64,000 nt of DNA from Achromobacter xylosoxidans (GTDB lineage: Bacteria; Pseudomonadota; Gammaproteobacteria; Burkholderiales; Burkholderiaceae_B), in assembly GCF_014490035.1 (NCBI RefSeq), contig NZ_CP061008.1, forward strand, positions 5,084,001 through 5,148,000. Reading direction: 5' to 3'. This document shows positions 18,522-27,348 of this stretch, one piece after another. Each line of letters opens with the position of its first letter. Positions within the stretch are counted from its first letter, which is position 1. Made by a program: the position numbers and the translations under genes. The notes beneath the pieces are model-generated. The model saw nothing but the letters and a program-made list of their open reading frames with translations, ran no database searches and was not told where the DNA came from.

Positions 18522-20297
18522 TCAGGCCCCGGCCGCGGCTGCCGCCAGCGCCACCCGATGGGTGGCGCCGGATTCGAACACCGCCGTCATCGCGGGCAGG
18601 CCCGACGCGGATGAGGGATCGAAGTAATCGGCCTCGTCGCGCCCCGGGCCCGCCGGCAGGTCGCGCACTTCCACGCGAAAGCCCTCGGTCCGGTTGCCAC
18701 GCAGTTCCGGCACTGCCTGCAACAGGCGGCGCGTGTAGGGATGCGTGGGCCGGTCGAACACTTCATCGCGCGTGCCTTCTTCGACGATATGGCCGCGCAG
18801 CATCACCACCACGCGGTCGGCGATCTGCTCGACCACGCCCAGGTCATGCGAAATCAGCAGGCAGGCAAAGCCATGCGAGCGCTGCAGCGACATCAGGGTC
18901 TCCAGCACCTGCTTCTGCACGGTGACGTCCAGCGCCGACACCGGCTCGTCCGCGATGATGACCTCGGGCCGCAGCACCAGCGCCCGCGCGATGGCCACGC
19001 GCTGGCGCTGGCCGCCGGAGAGCTCGTGCGCATAGCGCTCCGCGTAGCCCTCGCCCAGGCCCACGTCCCGCAGCGCCTCGGCCACGCGCTTGCGGCGGAT
19101 TTCCGCCGTCATGCCAACTTCCAGCCGCAGGCCTTCCCCCACCAGGTCGCCGATGGTCATGCGCGGGTCCAGCGATGAATAGGGATCCTGGAACACCATC
19201 TGCACCCGCCGGCGCGCCGCCTGCCAAGACTGGCCCGAACCGCCCGCGGGCAAGGCCTGGCCATCCAGTTCAATCCGCCCCTGCGCCTGCGGCACCAGCC
19301 CCAGGATGGACATCATGACCGTGGTCTTGCCGCTGCCCGACTCGCCGACGATGGCCAACGTTTCCCCCGGCGCCACCGCGAACGTCGCGCGGTGCACGGC
19401 GCGCACCGCGCGTTTGCGGAACCAGCCCTCGCGGACCGAGTAGTCGATGGCCAATCCGTCCACCTGCAGAATGGGCGGCCCTTCGACGGCGGGACGGGCC
19501 GGACCGCGCTTGGGCAGCGCGTCCAGCAGGCTGAGCGTGTATGGATCCGCCGGCCGCGACAGGACCTCGGCCACTGGCCCGGTCTCGACCGCAAGACCGC
19601 GGCACATCACCAGCACGCGCTGCGTGTATGCCGCCACCAGGGCCAGGTTGTGGCTGATGAAGATCAGCGCAGTGCCCTGCTCGCGCGTCAGTTCGCACAT
19701 CAGGTCCAACACTTCCTTCTGCACCACGCAGTCCAGCGCGGTGGTGGGTTCGTCCGCGATCAGGAGGCGCGGCTTGAGCAGCATCACGCCGGCCAGCAGA
19801 ATGCGTTGGCGCATCCCGCCGGAGAATTCATGCGGGTAGCGCTTCATGCAATCCCGCGCGTCGCGTACGCGCACCCGTTCCAGCATCCGGACCGCCTCGT
19901 CCCAGGCCTCGCGGCGCGCCATGCCACGGCGCAGCACCAGCGCCTCGATCAGTTGTTCGCCCACGCGGAATGCCGGGTTGAGCGACACCATCGGCTCCTG
20001 GAACACCATGCCGATGCCGGTGCCGCGCATCGCCAGCCAATCGCGCGGCGCCTGCCGCAGCAAGTCCTGGCCTTCGAACAGCGCCTGTCCGCCCGTGATG
20101 CGCGCCGAGTCGGGCAACAGGCCCAACAGGGTCTTGCCGATCAGCGTCTTGCCGCTGCCGGATTCACCGACGATGGACAGCGATTCGCCGGCGTGCAGAT
20201 CGAACGACACCCGGTTCACCACAGGCGCGGCGTCGCGCTTGCCGGGAAAGCGGATCTCCAGGTCGCGCACCGACAGCAGGGGTTCTGCAGCGCTCAT
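18522..20297 (-). CDS. Dual-domain peptide ABC transporter ATPase, DppD-DppF fusion type
   Basis: Energises the second dipeptide-type importer. The start at 20297 overlaps the permease stop by 4 nt (ATGA) and yields a 591-residue protein beginning MSAAEPLLSVRDLEIRFPGK. Two ABC domains are visible: Walker A GESGSGKT with LSGG-type FSGGMRQRI and LLIADEPT in the first half, and GESGSGKT, LSGGQRQRV and IIADEPVSALD in the second. A longer upstream frame is not needed. It is last in the operon and ends 10 nt from a convergent gene, so transcription collision with the ABM gene is possible. Confidence 0.93.
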   Translation of the reverse strand: MSAAEPLLSVRDLEIRFPGKRDAAPVVNRVSFDLHAGESLSIVGESGSGKTLIGKTLLGLLPDSARITGGQALFEGQDLLRQAPRDWLAMRGTGIGMVFQEPMVSLNPAFRVGEQLIEALVLRRGMARREAWDEAVRMLERVRVRDARDCMKRYPHEFSGGMRQRILLAGVMLLKPRLLIADEPTTALDCVVQKEVLDLMCELTREQGTALIFISHNLALVAAYTQRVLVMCRGLAVETGPVAEVLSRPADPYTLSLLDALPKRGPARPAVEGPPILQVDGLAIDYSVREGWFRKRAVRAVHRATFAVAPGETLAIVGESGSGKTTVMMSILGLVPQAQGRIELDGQALPAGGSGQSWQAARRRVQMVFQDPYSSLDPRMTIGDLVGEGLRLEVGMTAEIRRKRVAEALRDVGLGEGYAERYAHELSGGQRQRVAIARALVLRPEVIIADEPVSALDVTVQKQVLETLMSLQRSHGFACLLISHDLGVVEQIADRVVVMLRGHIVEEGTRDEVFDRPTHPYTRRLLQAVPELRGNRTEGFRVEVRDLPAGPGRDEADYFDPSSASGLPAMTAVFESGATHRVALAAAAAGA

Positions 20298-21115
20298 GCC
20301 ATCACCCCCCGCATGCGCGGATCCAGCAGGTCGCGCACCGCGTCGCCCAGCAGATTGATGCCCAGCAGGCTCAACGAAATCATGGCGCCCGGAAATACCG
20401 CCAGCCAGATGGCCTGGTCCATGGCGTTGCGGCTCTCGGACAGCATGCCGCCCCAGGTGGCCAGCGGCGGCGGCACGCCCAGGCCGAGAAAGCTCAGCGC
20501 GCTTTCCGCCAGCAGGGCGGAACCGAAGATCGAGGTCGCGAAGATGAGCAGCGGCGGCAGGCAGTTGGGCAGCACGTGGCGGAACACGGTCCACAGGCCG
20601 CCATGCCCGGTGGCGCGCGAGGCGATGACGAAATCGCGCTGGCGCAGGGACAGCGCCGCGCCGCGCGCAATGCGCGACACCGACGGCGAATACGCCAAGC
20701 CCAGCGCCAGCACCACGCCCCATTTGGACGGTCCCAGCACAGTCATGATGCCCAGCGCGAGCAAGAGGCCGGGAAACGCCATCAGCGACTCCACCAGCAC
20801 GGTGATGCCGCGATCGACCCAGCCGCCCGCATAGCCGGCCGTGACGCCTATCGTCGTGCCCAGGAGCAGCGCCAGCAGCACGGAAAACACGCTGACCGCC
20901 ACGCTGACCCCGGCGCCCGCCATCAGCCGCGACAGCACGTCGCGGCCGAACTCGTCGGTGCCCAGCCAGTACTCCGCCGACGGCGGCGCAAAGCGCGCCA
21001 GCAGATCGCCTTCCAGCGGATCGTGCGGCGTGTACACCAGCCCGACCAGGGCCAGCAGCACGACGCCCCCGACCAGCGCGCCGCCCAGGACGGCATTGGT
21101 ATGTTTAAAGCCCAT
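20294..21115 (-). CDS. Dipeptide-type ABC transporter permease, DppC type
   Basis: Second channel subunit. The 273 residues have a short N-terminus, about six membrane helices, the FGRDVLSRLMAGAGVSVAVSVF region, and the EAA loop in RDFVIASRATGHGGLWTVFRHVLPN. The C-terminal NLLGDAVRDLLDPRMRG is typical of DppC. It lies 7 nt after the DppB-type gene and overlaps the ATPase gene, so the operon is tightly packed. Confidence 0.92.
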   Translation of the reverse strand: MGFKHTNAVLGGALVGGVVLLALVGLVYTPHDPLEGDLLARFAPPSAEYWLGTDEFGRDVLSRLMAGAGVSVAVSVFSVLLALLLGTTIGVTAGYAGGWVDRGITVLVESLMAFPGLLLALGIMTVLGPSKWGVVLALGLAYSPSVSRIARGAALSLRQRDFVIASRATGHGGLWTVFRHVLPNCLPPLLIFATSIFGSALLAESALSFLGLGVPPPLATWGGMLSESRNAMDQAIWLAVFPGAMISLSLLGINLLGDAVRDLLDPRMRGVMA

Positions 21116-21122
21116 GATGATC

Positions 21123-22067
21123 CTATTGAAGCTTCACGCGCGGGTCGAACAGCGGATACAGCAGATCCACCACCAGGTTGACCGCCACGTACAAAAGCGC
21201 GATGAACAGCAGGCAGCCCTGCACCACGGGGTAGTCCCGCGCATAGATGCTTTCCACCAGCAGCCGGCCGATGCCCGGCAGCGTGAACACGGTCTCGATC
21301 ACCGCCGCGCCCGACAACAGATGGCCCAACATCAGGCCGATCACCGTCAAGGTGGGGCCGAACGAGTTGGGCAGCACATGGCGCAGCATGACGCGCTTTT
21401 CCGGCAGGCCCTTGGCGCGCGCATGCGCCACGTATTCCAGCCGCAGCGTCTCGATGGTGCTGGCGCGCATCATGCGCGTGATGGCCGCGATTTCCGTCAG
21501 CACGATGGCGCAGACCGGCAGCACCAGGTAGCGCGCCGCGCCCAATCCGCCCTGGGCGATGGATTCGAAGCCGTACACCGGCAGCCAGTTCAGCTTCACC
21601 CCGAACAGCCAGATCAGCAGGATGCCTACCCAGAAGCTGGGCATGGACACGAACAGGATCGAGGTCGACACGATGGCGGTGTCGGCGCGGCGGTTCTGGC
21701 GCCACGCGGCCACCATGCCGGCGGGCACCGCCACCAGGCAGGCCAGCAGCGTGGCGGTCAGCACCACCTGGGCCGTCACCGCGAAATGCGTCAGCACCAG
21801 GTGCATCACGGGTTCGCGCCGCGCGATGGACATGCCCAGGTCGCCCTGCAGCGCGTTGCCCACCCAGATCAGGAACTGCTCGCCAACGGGACGGTCCAGC
21901 CCCAGCGCGTGGCGCATTTCGGCCAGCAGCGCCGGGTTGTCGATATCGCCCAGCATCAGCGAGGCCGGATCCCCGGGGATCGCGCGTATCAGCGCGAACA
22001 CGAGCACCGTGACGACGATCACGGTGGGCACCGACGCCGCGATGCGCTTGAGTAGATAGCCCAGCAC
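21123..22067 (-). CDS. Dipeptide-type ABC transporter permease, DppB type
   Basis: First channel subunit. The 314 residues begin with the DppB signature MLGYLLKRIAASVPTVIVVTV, then the periplasmic AIPGDPASLMLGD stretch, six predicted membrane spans and the EAA loop YVAHARAKGLPEKRVMLRHVLPN. It starts 6 nt after the receptor gene's stop, so it is the second cistron of the transporter proper. Confidence 0.92.
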   Translation of the reverse strand: MLGYLLKRIAASVPTVIVVTVLVFALIRAIPGDPASLMLGDIDNPALLAEMRHALGLDRPVGEQFLIWVGNALQGDLGMSIARREPVMHLVLTHFAVTAQVVLTATLLACLVAVPAGMVAAWRQNRRADTAIVSTSILFVSMPSFWVGILLIWLFGVKLNWLPVYGFESIAQGGLGAARYLVLPVCAIVLTEIAAITRMMRASTIETLRLEYVAHARAKGLPEKRVMLRHVLPNSFGPTLTVIGLMLGHLLSGAAVIETVFTLPGIGRLLVESIYARDYPVVQGCLLFIALLYVAVNLVVDLLYPLFDPRVKLQ

Positions 22068-22073
22068 GGCGCC

Positions 22074-23645
22074 TCAGTTCTTGGTCACGTTGAAGAAACG
22101 CGGCTTGCGCAGCGGCCAGCCGGTAAAGCCCTCCAGCTTGCTGGAGACGACCACATAGCCGGGCTTGTTGTAGTACATCAGCAGCGGCGCGTCGCGCAGC
22201 ATCAGCGCATGCAGCTTATCGAAGGCCTGCTTGCGCACGGCGGGATCGGACTCGGCTTCTATGCCTTCCAGGATGGCCGCGGCCTCCGGACTTTCCCACT
22301 GGGCCATGGGCGTCTTGGACTTGTCGCCGATCACGTCGCGGAACATCAGCGCGGGCTCGGTGCGCGCCGAATAGGCGAATGCCATCAGCTCGAACTTGCC
22401 TTCGCGGAAGTTGGTCACCTGGGTGCCCCATTCCAGCATGTCCAGCTCGGCCTTGATGCCGGCCTTGCCCAACAGCTGCTGCGTCACCACCGCGACGCGG
22501 TACAGATAGGGATAGCGCTTGTTGGCCTGCAGCTTCAGGGGTTCGCCGCGATAGCCGGCGGCGTCCAGCAGGCGCTTGACCTCCTTCAGGTTCTTTTCGT
22601 AGCCGGCGCGGTCGGTTTCGGAGTAATAAACGCTGGCCGCGGGCACCAGGGACGGGTTATAGACCGCGTGGCCGTTGTTCAAAGCCTTGGCAATGCCGGG
22701 GAAATCCAGCGCCAGCGCGATGGCGCGGCGCATGTTCACGTCCGACAGCAGCGGCGCGCGCGTCTGCATCAGCAGGTTGACCGTGTCCAGACCCTGCTCG
22801 GTGACGATGTTCCAGCGCGGGTCCTTGGCCGGCAGATTGTCCTCGTCCGCGTTGTAGGCGTCGACCTGGCCCGCCATGAGCGCCGCCTTCTGCGCGGCCG
22901 CATCCGGAATCACCACAAAGCGCACGTTGGCCTGTGCCGTTTTCTTGCCGGCCATGCCGCTGGGCGCTTCCTCGCGCGGCTTGTAGCCGGCGTACGGCGT
23001 CAGCAGCAGGTATTGTTCCTTTTTCCATTCCGCCAGCACGTAGGGCCCGGTGCCGATGGGCTTGGCCCACTTGCCCTCGGCGTCGACGCTCTTGGCGCTC
23101 AGCACCGGCATCGGGCACTGCACGCTGGCCATCTGGTCCAGGAACAGCGCGTAGGGCTGCTCCAGCCTGAACACCACGGTAGCGGGATCGGGCGTCTCCA
23201 CCGCCACGACCTTGGCGCCCTTGCTGCCGTCATAGAGGTTCTTGCAGGAATACTCGGACTGGGCGCCGTTGAGGTAGTCGTAGGTCCATTTGACGTCGGC
23301 CGAGGTCATGGGCGTGCCGTCATGGAAGGTGACGCCCTGGCGCAGCTTGAAGGTATAGGCGCGCTTGTCGTCGGACAGCGTCCAGCTGTCGGCCAGCATG
23401 GGGGCCACGCTCATGTCGGCGCGCAGCGCCACCAGGGACTCCACCACGTGCGCCAGCACGTTGTCGGTGGAAGTGTTGCGGGACCGCCCGCCGGGCAGCG
23501 TGGTCGGCGTGCCCGAACCTTCGGCGTAGCGGATTTCGGGCGCGGCGGCCTGCGCCCGCACGGCGGCTGGCAGGCCGGCCGCGGCGGCGGCCAGCGCGGC
23601 GGATAACAGCAGCGCGTTCTTGGCGTGCGTAGCATGCGAATTCAT
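22074..23645 (-). CDS. Periplasmic peptide-type substrate-binding protein (SBP family 5)
   Basis: Receptor of the second importer, 523 residues from the ATG at 23645, with AGTGATC-type weak ribosome site but clear signal peptide: charged start MNSHATHAK, hydrophobic Leu/Ala run and a cleavage site at VRAQA (about residue 32). SBP_bac_5 landmarks are AYTFKLRQGVTFHDGTPM and IGTGPYVLAEWKKE. It follows the C45 hydrolase gene by 50 nt. Ligand unknown; the hydrolase next door suggests an acylated peptide or amide. Confidence 0.9.
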   Translation of the reverse strand: MNSHATHAKNALLLSAALAAAAAGLPAAVRAQAAAPEIRYAEGSGTPTTLPGGRSRNTSTDNVLAHVVESLVALRADMSVAPMLADSWTLSDDKRAYTFKLRQGVTFHDGTPMTSADVKWTYDYLNGAQSEYSCKNLYDGSKGAKVVAVETPDPATVVFRLEQPYALFLDQMASVQCPMPVLSAKSVDAEGKWAKPIGTGPYVLAEWKKEQYLLLTPYAGYKPREEAPSGMAGKKTAQANVRFVVIPDAAAQKAALMAGQVDAYNADEDNLPAKDPRWNIVTEQGLDTVNLLMQTRAPLLSDVNMRRAIALALDFPGIAKALNNGHAVYNPSLVPAASVYYSETDRAGYEKNLKEVKRLLDAAGYRGEPLKLQANKRYPYLYRVAVVTQQLLGKAGIKAELDMLEWGTQVTNFREGKFELMAFAYSARTEPALMFRDVIGDKSKTPMAQWESPEAAAILEGIEAESDPAVRKQAFDKLHALMLRDAPLLMYYNKPGYVVVSSKLEGFTGWPLRKPRFFNVTKN

Positions 23646-23695
23646 AGGGATCACTCCAGGCGCGGCGCTCGCCGCATATGGGTCTGGGGGCCGGC

Positions 23696-24802
23696 TCAGA
23701 AGAGCCGGTACTCCGCGAAGTTGCGTCCTTCGTAGGGCTTGCGCGCGATCCACATCACGCCGCTGGCCGGCTCCATCAAGGTGGTGGCCACCGTGGCCGA
23801 GATGCTGTCGAAGCTGGCCGGCTTGGGCGAACGCAGCACGCCGTCGGGCGCGGCGAAGTCGTCGGCCAGGATGCGCTTGACCGTGTCCCAGTCGATGCCG
23901 CCGGCGGCGCGCGCCAGCATGTCCTGCACGCGGCGCTGGCGGTAGATCGAATCCGGATTGGCAGCCAGGCCTTTGTCGAACAGCTTGGCGCGCGCGGGCG
24001 GGCTGATCCAGTGGTTGGCGTGCACCAGCAGGCCGTCTTCGGGCGTAATCCAGAAGATTTCGTCGGGCGAGCATTCCAGATCGACCGCCTCGCCCTGCGC
24101 CTGCGCCAGCATCAGGTTGTTGGAGCAGAAGCGCCGCGAGGCCCACAGCACCTTCATGGCGTTGCAGATATTGGAGGCTTCCAGCATCTTGCGCCGCACC
24201 AGCACCAGCGGCACCTCGGCCGGGCGCTGATAGTCGTGCTCGCAGGACAGGAAGTTGCCGGACAGGGAAACGCCCGCGCTGTTGAAGCCGTGGCGCGCCA
24301 GGCTGCCCGCCTCGGTGAACACCAGCAGGTCGGGACCGTCTTCGCGGCGCATGCGCAGCACGATGCCGGTGTCCACGCATTCCTCGCGCCAGTCCCAGTT
24401 ATGGGCATGCATGAGCTTGCCGCCGGCGGCGGCCTCGGGCAGCACGACCAGGCCGGTGCAGCCATCGTCCAGCCCCTTGCGGGCGCGGCCCAGCTCGGCA
24501 TGGCCGAACATCATTTCGGTGCGGCAGTTGATGACCACCACGTCCTCCAGCGCCTGACCCGATCCGTCGGCGATGCCGCGCAGCTCTTCCAGGTAGGCCG
24601 CGTCATAGTCGCCCACCACCGGCACCATGGCGGCGGCCAGTTCCTTCAAGCGGTCCGCCGCGACGCCGCGCCGCTCCAGCTGCCCGCGGTAGAGGGCCAC
24701 GCTGCGCGCCACGCGCTCGGGGACGGCGGCGCCATGCTGGCGGCCCCGCTCGTATGGGCTGCCCTGTACATCGACCAGGGGGAAGGGAGTGGGCAAAGTC
24801 AC
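23696..24802 (-). CDS. C45-family autoproteolytic acyltransferase/hydrolase (isopenicillin N acyltransferase-like)
   Basis: N-terminal-nucleophile enzyme related to the penicillin acyltransferase of Penicillium and to acid ceramidase-like amide hydrolases. The 368-residue proenzyme has the autocleavage motif DDGCTGL, in which Cys115 would become the new N-terminal nucleophile after cutting Gly114-Cys115. The family elements GSPYERGRQHG (residues 14-24), GHAELGRARKG and HNWDWREECVDTGIVLRM are present. The first gene of the transporter operon, it starts 158 nt from the divergent GntR gene. No signal peptide, so it probably cleaves an imported amide in the cytosol. The reaction is inferred from family. 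Confidence 0.85.
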   Translation of the reverse strand: MTLPTPFPLVDVQGSPYERGRQHGAAVPERVARSVALYRGQLERRGVAADRLKELAAAMVPVVGDYDAAYLEELRGIADGSGQALEDVVVINCRTEMMFGHAELGRARKGLDDGCTGLVVLPEAAAGGKLMHAHNWDWREECVDTGIVLRMRREDGPDLLVFTEAGSLARHGFNSAGVSLSGNFLSCEHDYQRPAEVPLVLVRRKMLEASNICNAMKVLWASRRFCSNNLMLAQAQGEAVDLECSPDEIFWITPEDGLLVHANHWISPPARAKLFDKGLAANPDSIYRQRRVQDMLARAAGGIDWDTVKRILADDFAAPDGVLRSPKPASFDSISATVATTLMEPASGVMWIARKPYEGRNFAEYRLF

Positions 24803-24841
24803 GGCTCAAGGCTCCGGAGCAAGATTCAAGACGGACAAATT

Positions 24842-24872
24842 TTGTACTAATATACGAAAAAGTTCAATACAA
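24842..24872. promoter_or_regulatory. Operator candidate between the C45/transporter operon and the GntR gene
   Basis: In the AT-rich divergent spacer, TTGTACT (24842-24848) and AATACAA (24866-24872) face each other as imperfect inverted half-sites 17 nt apart. The same half-site occurs in the larger palindrome at 25939-25964. Binding by the adjacent GntR regulator is inferred. Confidence 0.4.
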
Positions 24873-24959
24873 GGGTTTCCCCGGAGCCATCACCGCGAAC
24901 GCCGCGCGCGTAGCTCTCCGGTACCATTCCGACTCTGCCGCCCTTCGCGCCCATCCCCC

Positions 24960-25841
24960 ATGTCCAACGCCGCTCCCGCCCGCCCCACTCCGCTGCAAGT
25001 CGACCTGGCGCGCCATATCGCGGAAGACATCGTGGCCCGGCGCCATGCGCCCGGCGACCACCTCTCGGAGGAAACGCTGGCGGCGAGCTACGAGGTCTCG
25101 CGCACGCCCGTGCGCGGCGCGCTCAAGCTGCTGGCCGCGCAGGGCCTCATCACGCACCGCCCCAATAGCGGCTACACGGTGGCGGCGCACGCGGCGGCCG
25201 CGCCTCCCGCCATCGAGGGCGCAGGCCCCACCCAGGACGAGCTGTACCGGCGCCTGATCGATGACCGCGCCTCGCGCGAACTGCCGGAAACCTTTACCGA
25301 GCGCGACCTGCAGCAGCGCTATCCGGCGCCGCGCAGCGTGCTGGCCAAGACCCTGCTGCAGCTTTCCGCGGACGGCCTGATCGAAAAGCGCAAGGGCCAT
25401 GGCTGGCAGTTCGCGCCGTCGCTGGAAAACCGCGACGCGCTCAACGAGAGCTACCGTTTCCGCATGACCGTCGAATGCGCCGGCCTGCTGGAGCCCACCT
25501 TCCGCCTGGACCGGGAAGCGCTGGCGCGCATGCGCGCCGCGCATGAAGCGCTGGCGGCGCGCAGCGACGCCGACATCTCGGCCACCGAGTTCTTCAATCT
25601 CAACGCCTCGTTCCACGAGATGCTGGCCCGCTTCTCGGGCAACCGCTACATCCTGCAGGCGGTGCAGCAGCAGAACCAGTTGCGCCGGCTGGAAGAGCAC
25701 GCCGCGTTCTACCGCGACGCGCGCTTCGTCAACTCCAGCAGCGAACACCTGCAGATCATCGACGCGCTCGAGGCCGGCGACCAGGAATGGGCTTCGCAGC
25801 TCATGCGGCGCCACTTGAAGACCTCGCTGCAAGTGTCTTAA
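24960..25841 (+). CDS. GntR family transcriptional regulator (FadR/FCD-like)
   Basis: The 293-residue protein has a winged helix-turn-helix N-terminus (residues 14-80: IAEDIVARRHAPGDHLSEETLAASYEVSRTPVRGALKLLAAQGLI), followed by a short second DNA-binding-like stretch and the helical FCD-type effector domain (residues about 155-290; FRMTVECAGLLEPTFRLD, FHEMLARFSGNRYI). The ATG at 24960 is chosen because it begins the conserved sequence; earlier starts are unconvincing. Divergent from the C45-transporter operon and upstream of the aminotransferase, it probably controls one or both. Confidence 0.88.
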   Translation: MSNAAPARPTPLQVDLARHIAEDIVARRHAPGDHLSEETLAASYEVSRTPVRGALKLLAAQGLITHRPNSGYTVAAHAAAAPPAIEGAGPTQDELYRRLIDDRASRELPETFTERDLQQRYPAPRSVLAKTLLQLSADGLIEKRKGHGWQFAPSLENRDALNESYRFRMTVECAGLLEPTFRLDREALARMRAAHEALAARSDADISATEFFNLNASFHEMLARFSGNRYILQAVQQQNQLRRLEEHAAFYRDARFVNSSSEHLQIIDALEAGDQEWASQLMRRHLKTSLQVS

Positions 25842-25938
25842 CCGCCCCTCTCCATCTTCATTCGTCCGCCAGCCCGCCGTAGCGGGTCTCCGGCACGCGT
25901 GACGCTCGCGCTGCGGATTGCCTTCGGGTCTTCTTGTA

Positions 25939-25964
25939 TTGTATTTATCAATTGATTAATACAA
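25939..25964. promoter_or_regulatory. Near-perfect 26-bp palindrome upstream of the aminotransferase gene
   Basis: TTGTATT at 25939-25945 and AATACAA at 25958-25964 are perfect complements, and ATCAATTGAT (25947-25956) forms the centre; only positions 25946 and 25957 break symmetry. It lies about 37 nt before the aminotransferase start in an AT-rich patch. It is a strong operator candidate. Confidence 0.55.
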
Positions 25965-26000
25965 AATAGAAACCCCGAATCTCCACATGCCGGAAGCCCC

Positions 26001-27335
26001 ATGTCATCGTCAGCGCCTAATCCCACCCCCGCCATCAACGCCGAAGCCTATTGGATGCCCTTCACCGCGAACCGCCGCTACAAGCGCGCGCCCGTGCTGT
26101 TCAGCGCCGCCGAGGGCATGCACTACATCCGGCCGGACGGACGCCGCGTGCTGGACGGCATTGCGGGCCTGTGGTGCGTGAACGCCGGACACCGCCGCCC
26201 GGAAATCGTCGAGGCCATCGCCCGCACCGCCCATGAGCTGGATTACGCGCCGTCGTTCCAGATGAGCCACCCACTGGCCTTCGAGCTGGCCGAGTCCTTG
26301 CGCCAGGAAGCGCCCGCCGGGTTCTCCAATGTGTTCTTCTCGAATTCCGGATCCGAAGCGGTGGATACCGCGCTGAAGATCGCGCTGGGCTATCACCGCG
26401 CGCGCGGACAGGGCCAGCGGGTGCGCCTGATCGGACGCGAACGCTCGTACCACGGGGTGGGGTTCGGCGGCCTGTCGGTGTCGGGCATCGCCGGCCACCG
26501 CAAGCCGTTCGGCAATCTGCTGCCCTACGTGGACCATCTGCCGCACACCTATGACCGCAGCCAGATGGCCTACACGCGCGGCCAGCCGGACTGGGGCGCC
26601 CACCTGGCCGATACGCTGGAGCGCATCGTCGCGCTGCACGACGCCTCCACCATCGCGGCCGTCATCGTGGAACCCGTGGCGGGTTCGACCGGGGTGCTGG
26701 TGCCGCCCAAGGGCTATCTGCAGAAACTGCGGCAGATCTGCGATGCGCACGGCATTCTGTTGATCTTCGACGAAGTGATCTGCGCCTTCGGCCGCATCGA
26801 CGGCGCGTTCGCCTCATCGCACTTCGGCGTCACGCCGGACATCATCACCAGCGCCAAGGGGCTGACCAACGGCGCCATCCCCATGGGCGCCACGCTGGTG
26901 CAGCAGCATGTCTACGATGCCTTCATGCAGGGACCGGACAGCGCCATCGAGCTGTCGCACGGCTACACCTATTCCGGCCATCCGGTGGCCTGCGCCGCCG
27001 GCCTGGCGACCCTGGACATCTGCCGCCGCGAAGGCCTGTTCCAGCGCAGCCGCGAGCTCTGGCGCTACTGGGAGGACGCCGCCCACAGCCTGAAGGGATT
27101 GCCGCACGTGGTGGACATCCGCAACATCGGCCTCCTGGCCGCCATCGAACTCGAACCGCTGGAAGGCAAGCCCGGCCAGCGCGCGTACGCCGTGCACCAG
27201 GCCTGCCTGGAACGCGGCTGCCTGATCCGTTCGGCGGGCGACACCATGCTGCTGTCGCCCCCGCTCATCATCGAGCGCGCGCAGATCGACGAATTGTTCT
27301 CGGTCTTGTCGGACGTGCTGCGCGCGGACGCCTGA
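26001..27335 (+). CDS. Class III aminotransferase, omega-amino acid/beta-alanine:pyruvate type
   Basis: PLP-dependent transaminase of 444 residues. Domain landmarks are the N-terminal YWMPFTANRRYKRAPV, FFSNSGSEAVDTALKIALGYHRA, the PLP-phosphate loop, the catalytic pair IFDEVICAFGR and the Schiff-base lysine in TSAKGLTNGAIPMG. This matches beta-alanine:pyruvate and omega-transaminases, which move the amino group of beta-alanine, GABA-like amines or other amines onto pyruvate. The start MSSSAPNPT has no strong SD. It stands next to the GntR gene and behind a large palindrome. The natural amine donor is unknown. Confidence 0.9.
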   Translation: MSSSAPNPTPAINAEAYWMPFTANRRYKRAPVLFSAAEGMHYIRPDGRRVLDGIAGLWCVNAGHRRPEIVEAIARTAHELDYAPSFQMSHPLAFELAESLRQEAPAGFSNVFFSNSGSEAVDTALKIALGYHRARGQGQRVRLIGRERSYHGVGFGGLSVSGIAGHRKPFGNLLPYVDHLPHTYDRSQMAYTRGQPDWGAHLADTLERIVALHDASTIAAVIVEPVAGSTGVLVPPKGYLQKLRQICDAHGILLIFDEVICAFGRIDGAFASSHFGVTPDIITSAKGLTNGAIPMGATLVQQHVYDAFMQGPDSAIELSHGYTYSGHPVACAAGLATLDICRREGLFQRSRELWRYWEDAAHSLKGLPHVVDIRNIGLLAAIELEPLEGKPGQRAYAVHQACLERGCLIRSAGDTMLLSPPLIIERAQIDELFSVLSDVLRADA

Positions 27336-27348
27336 GCGCCCGCCCTGC

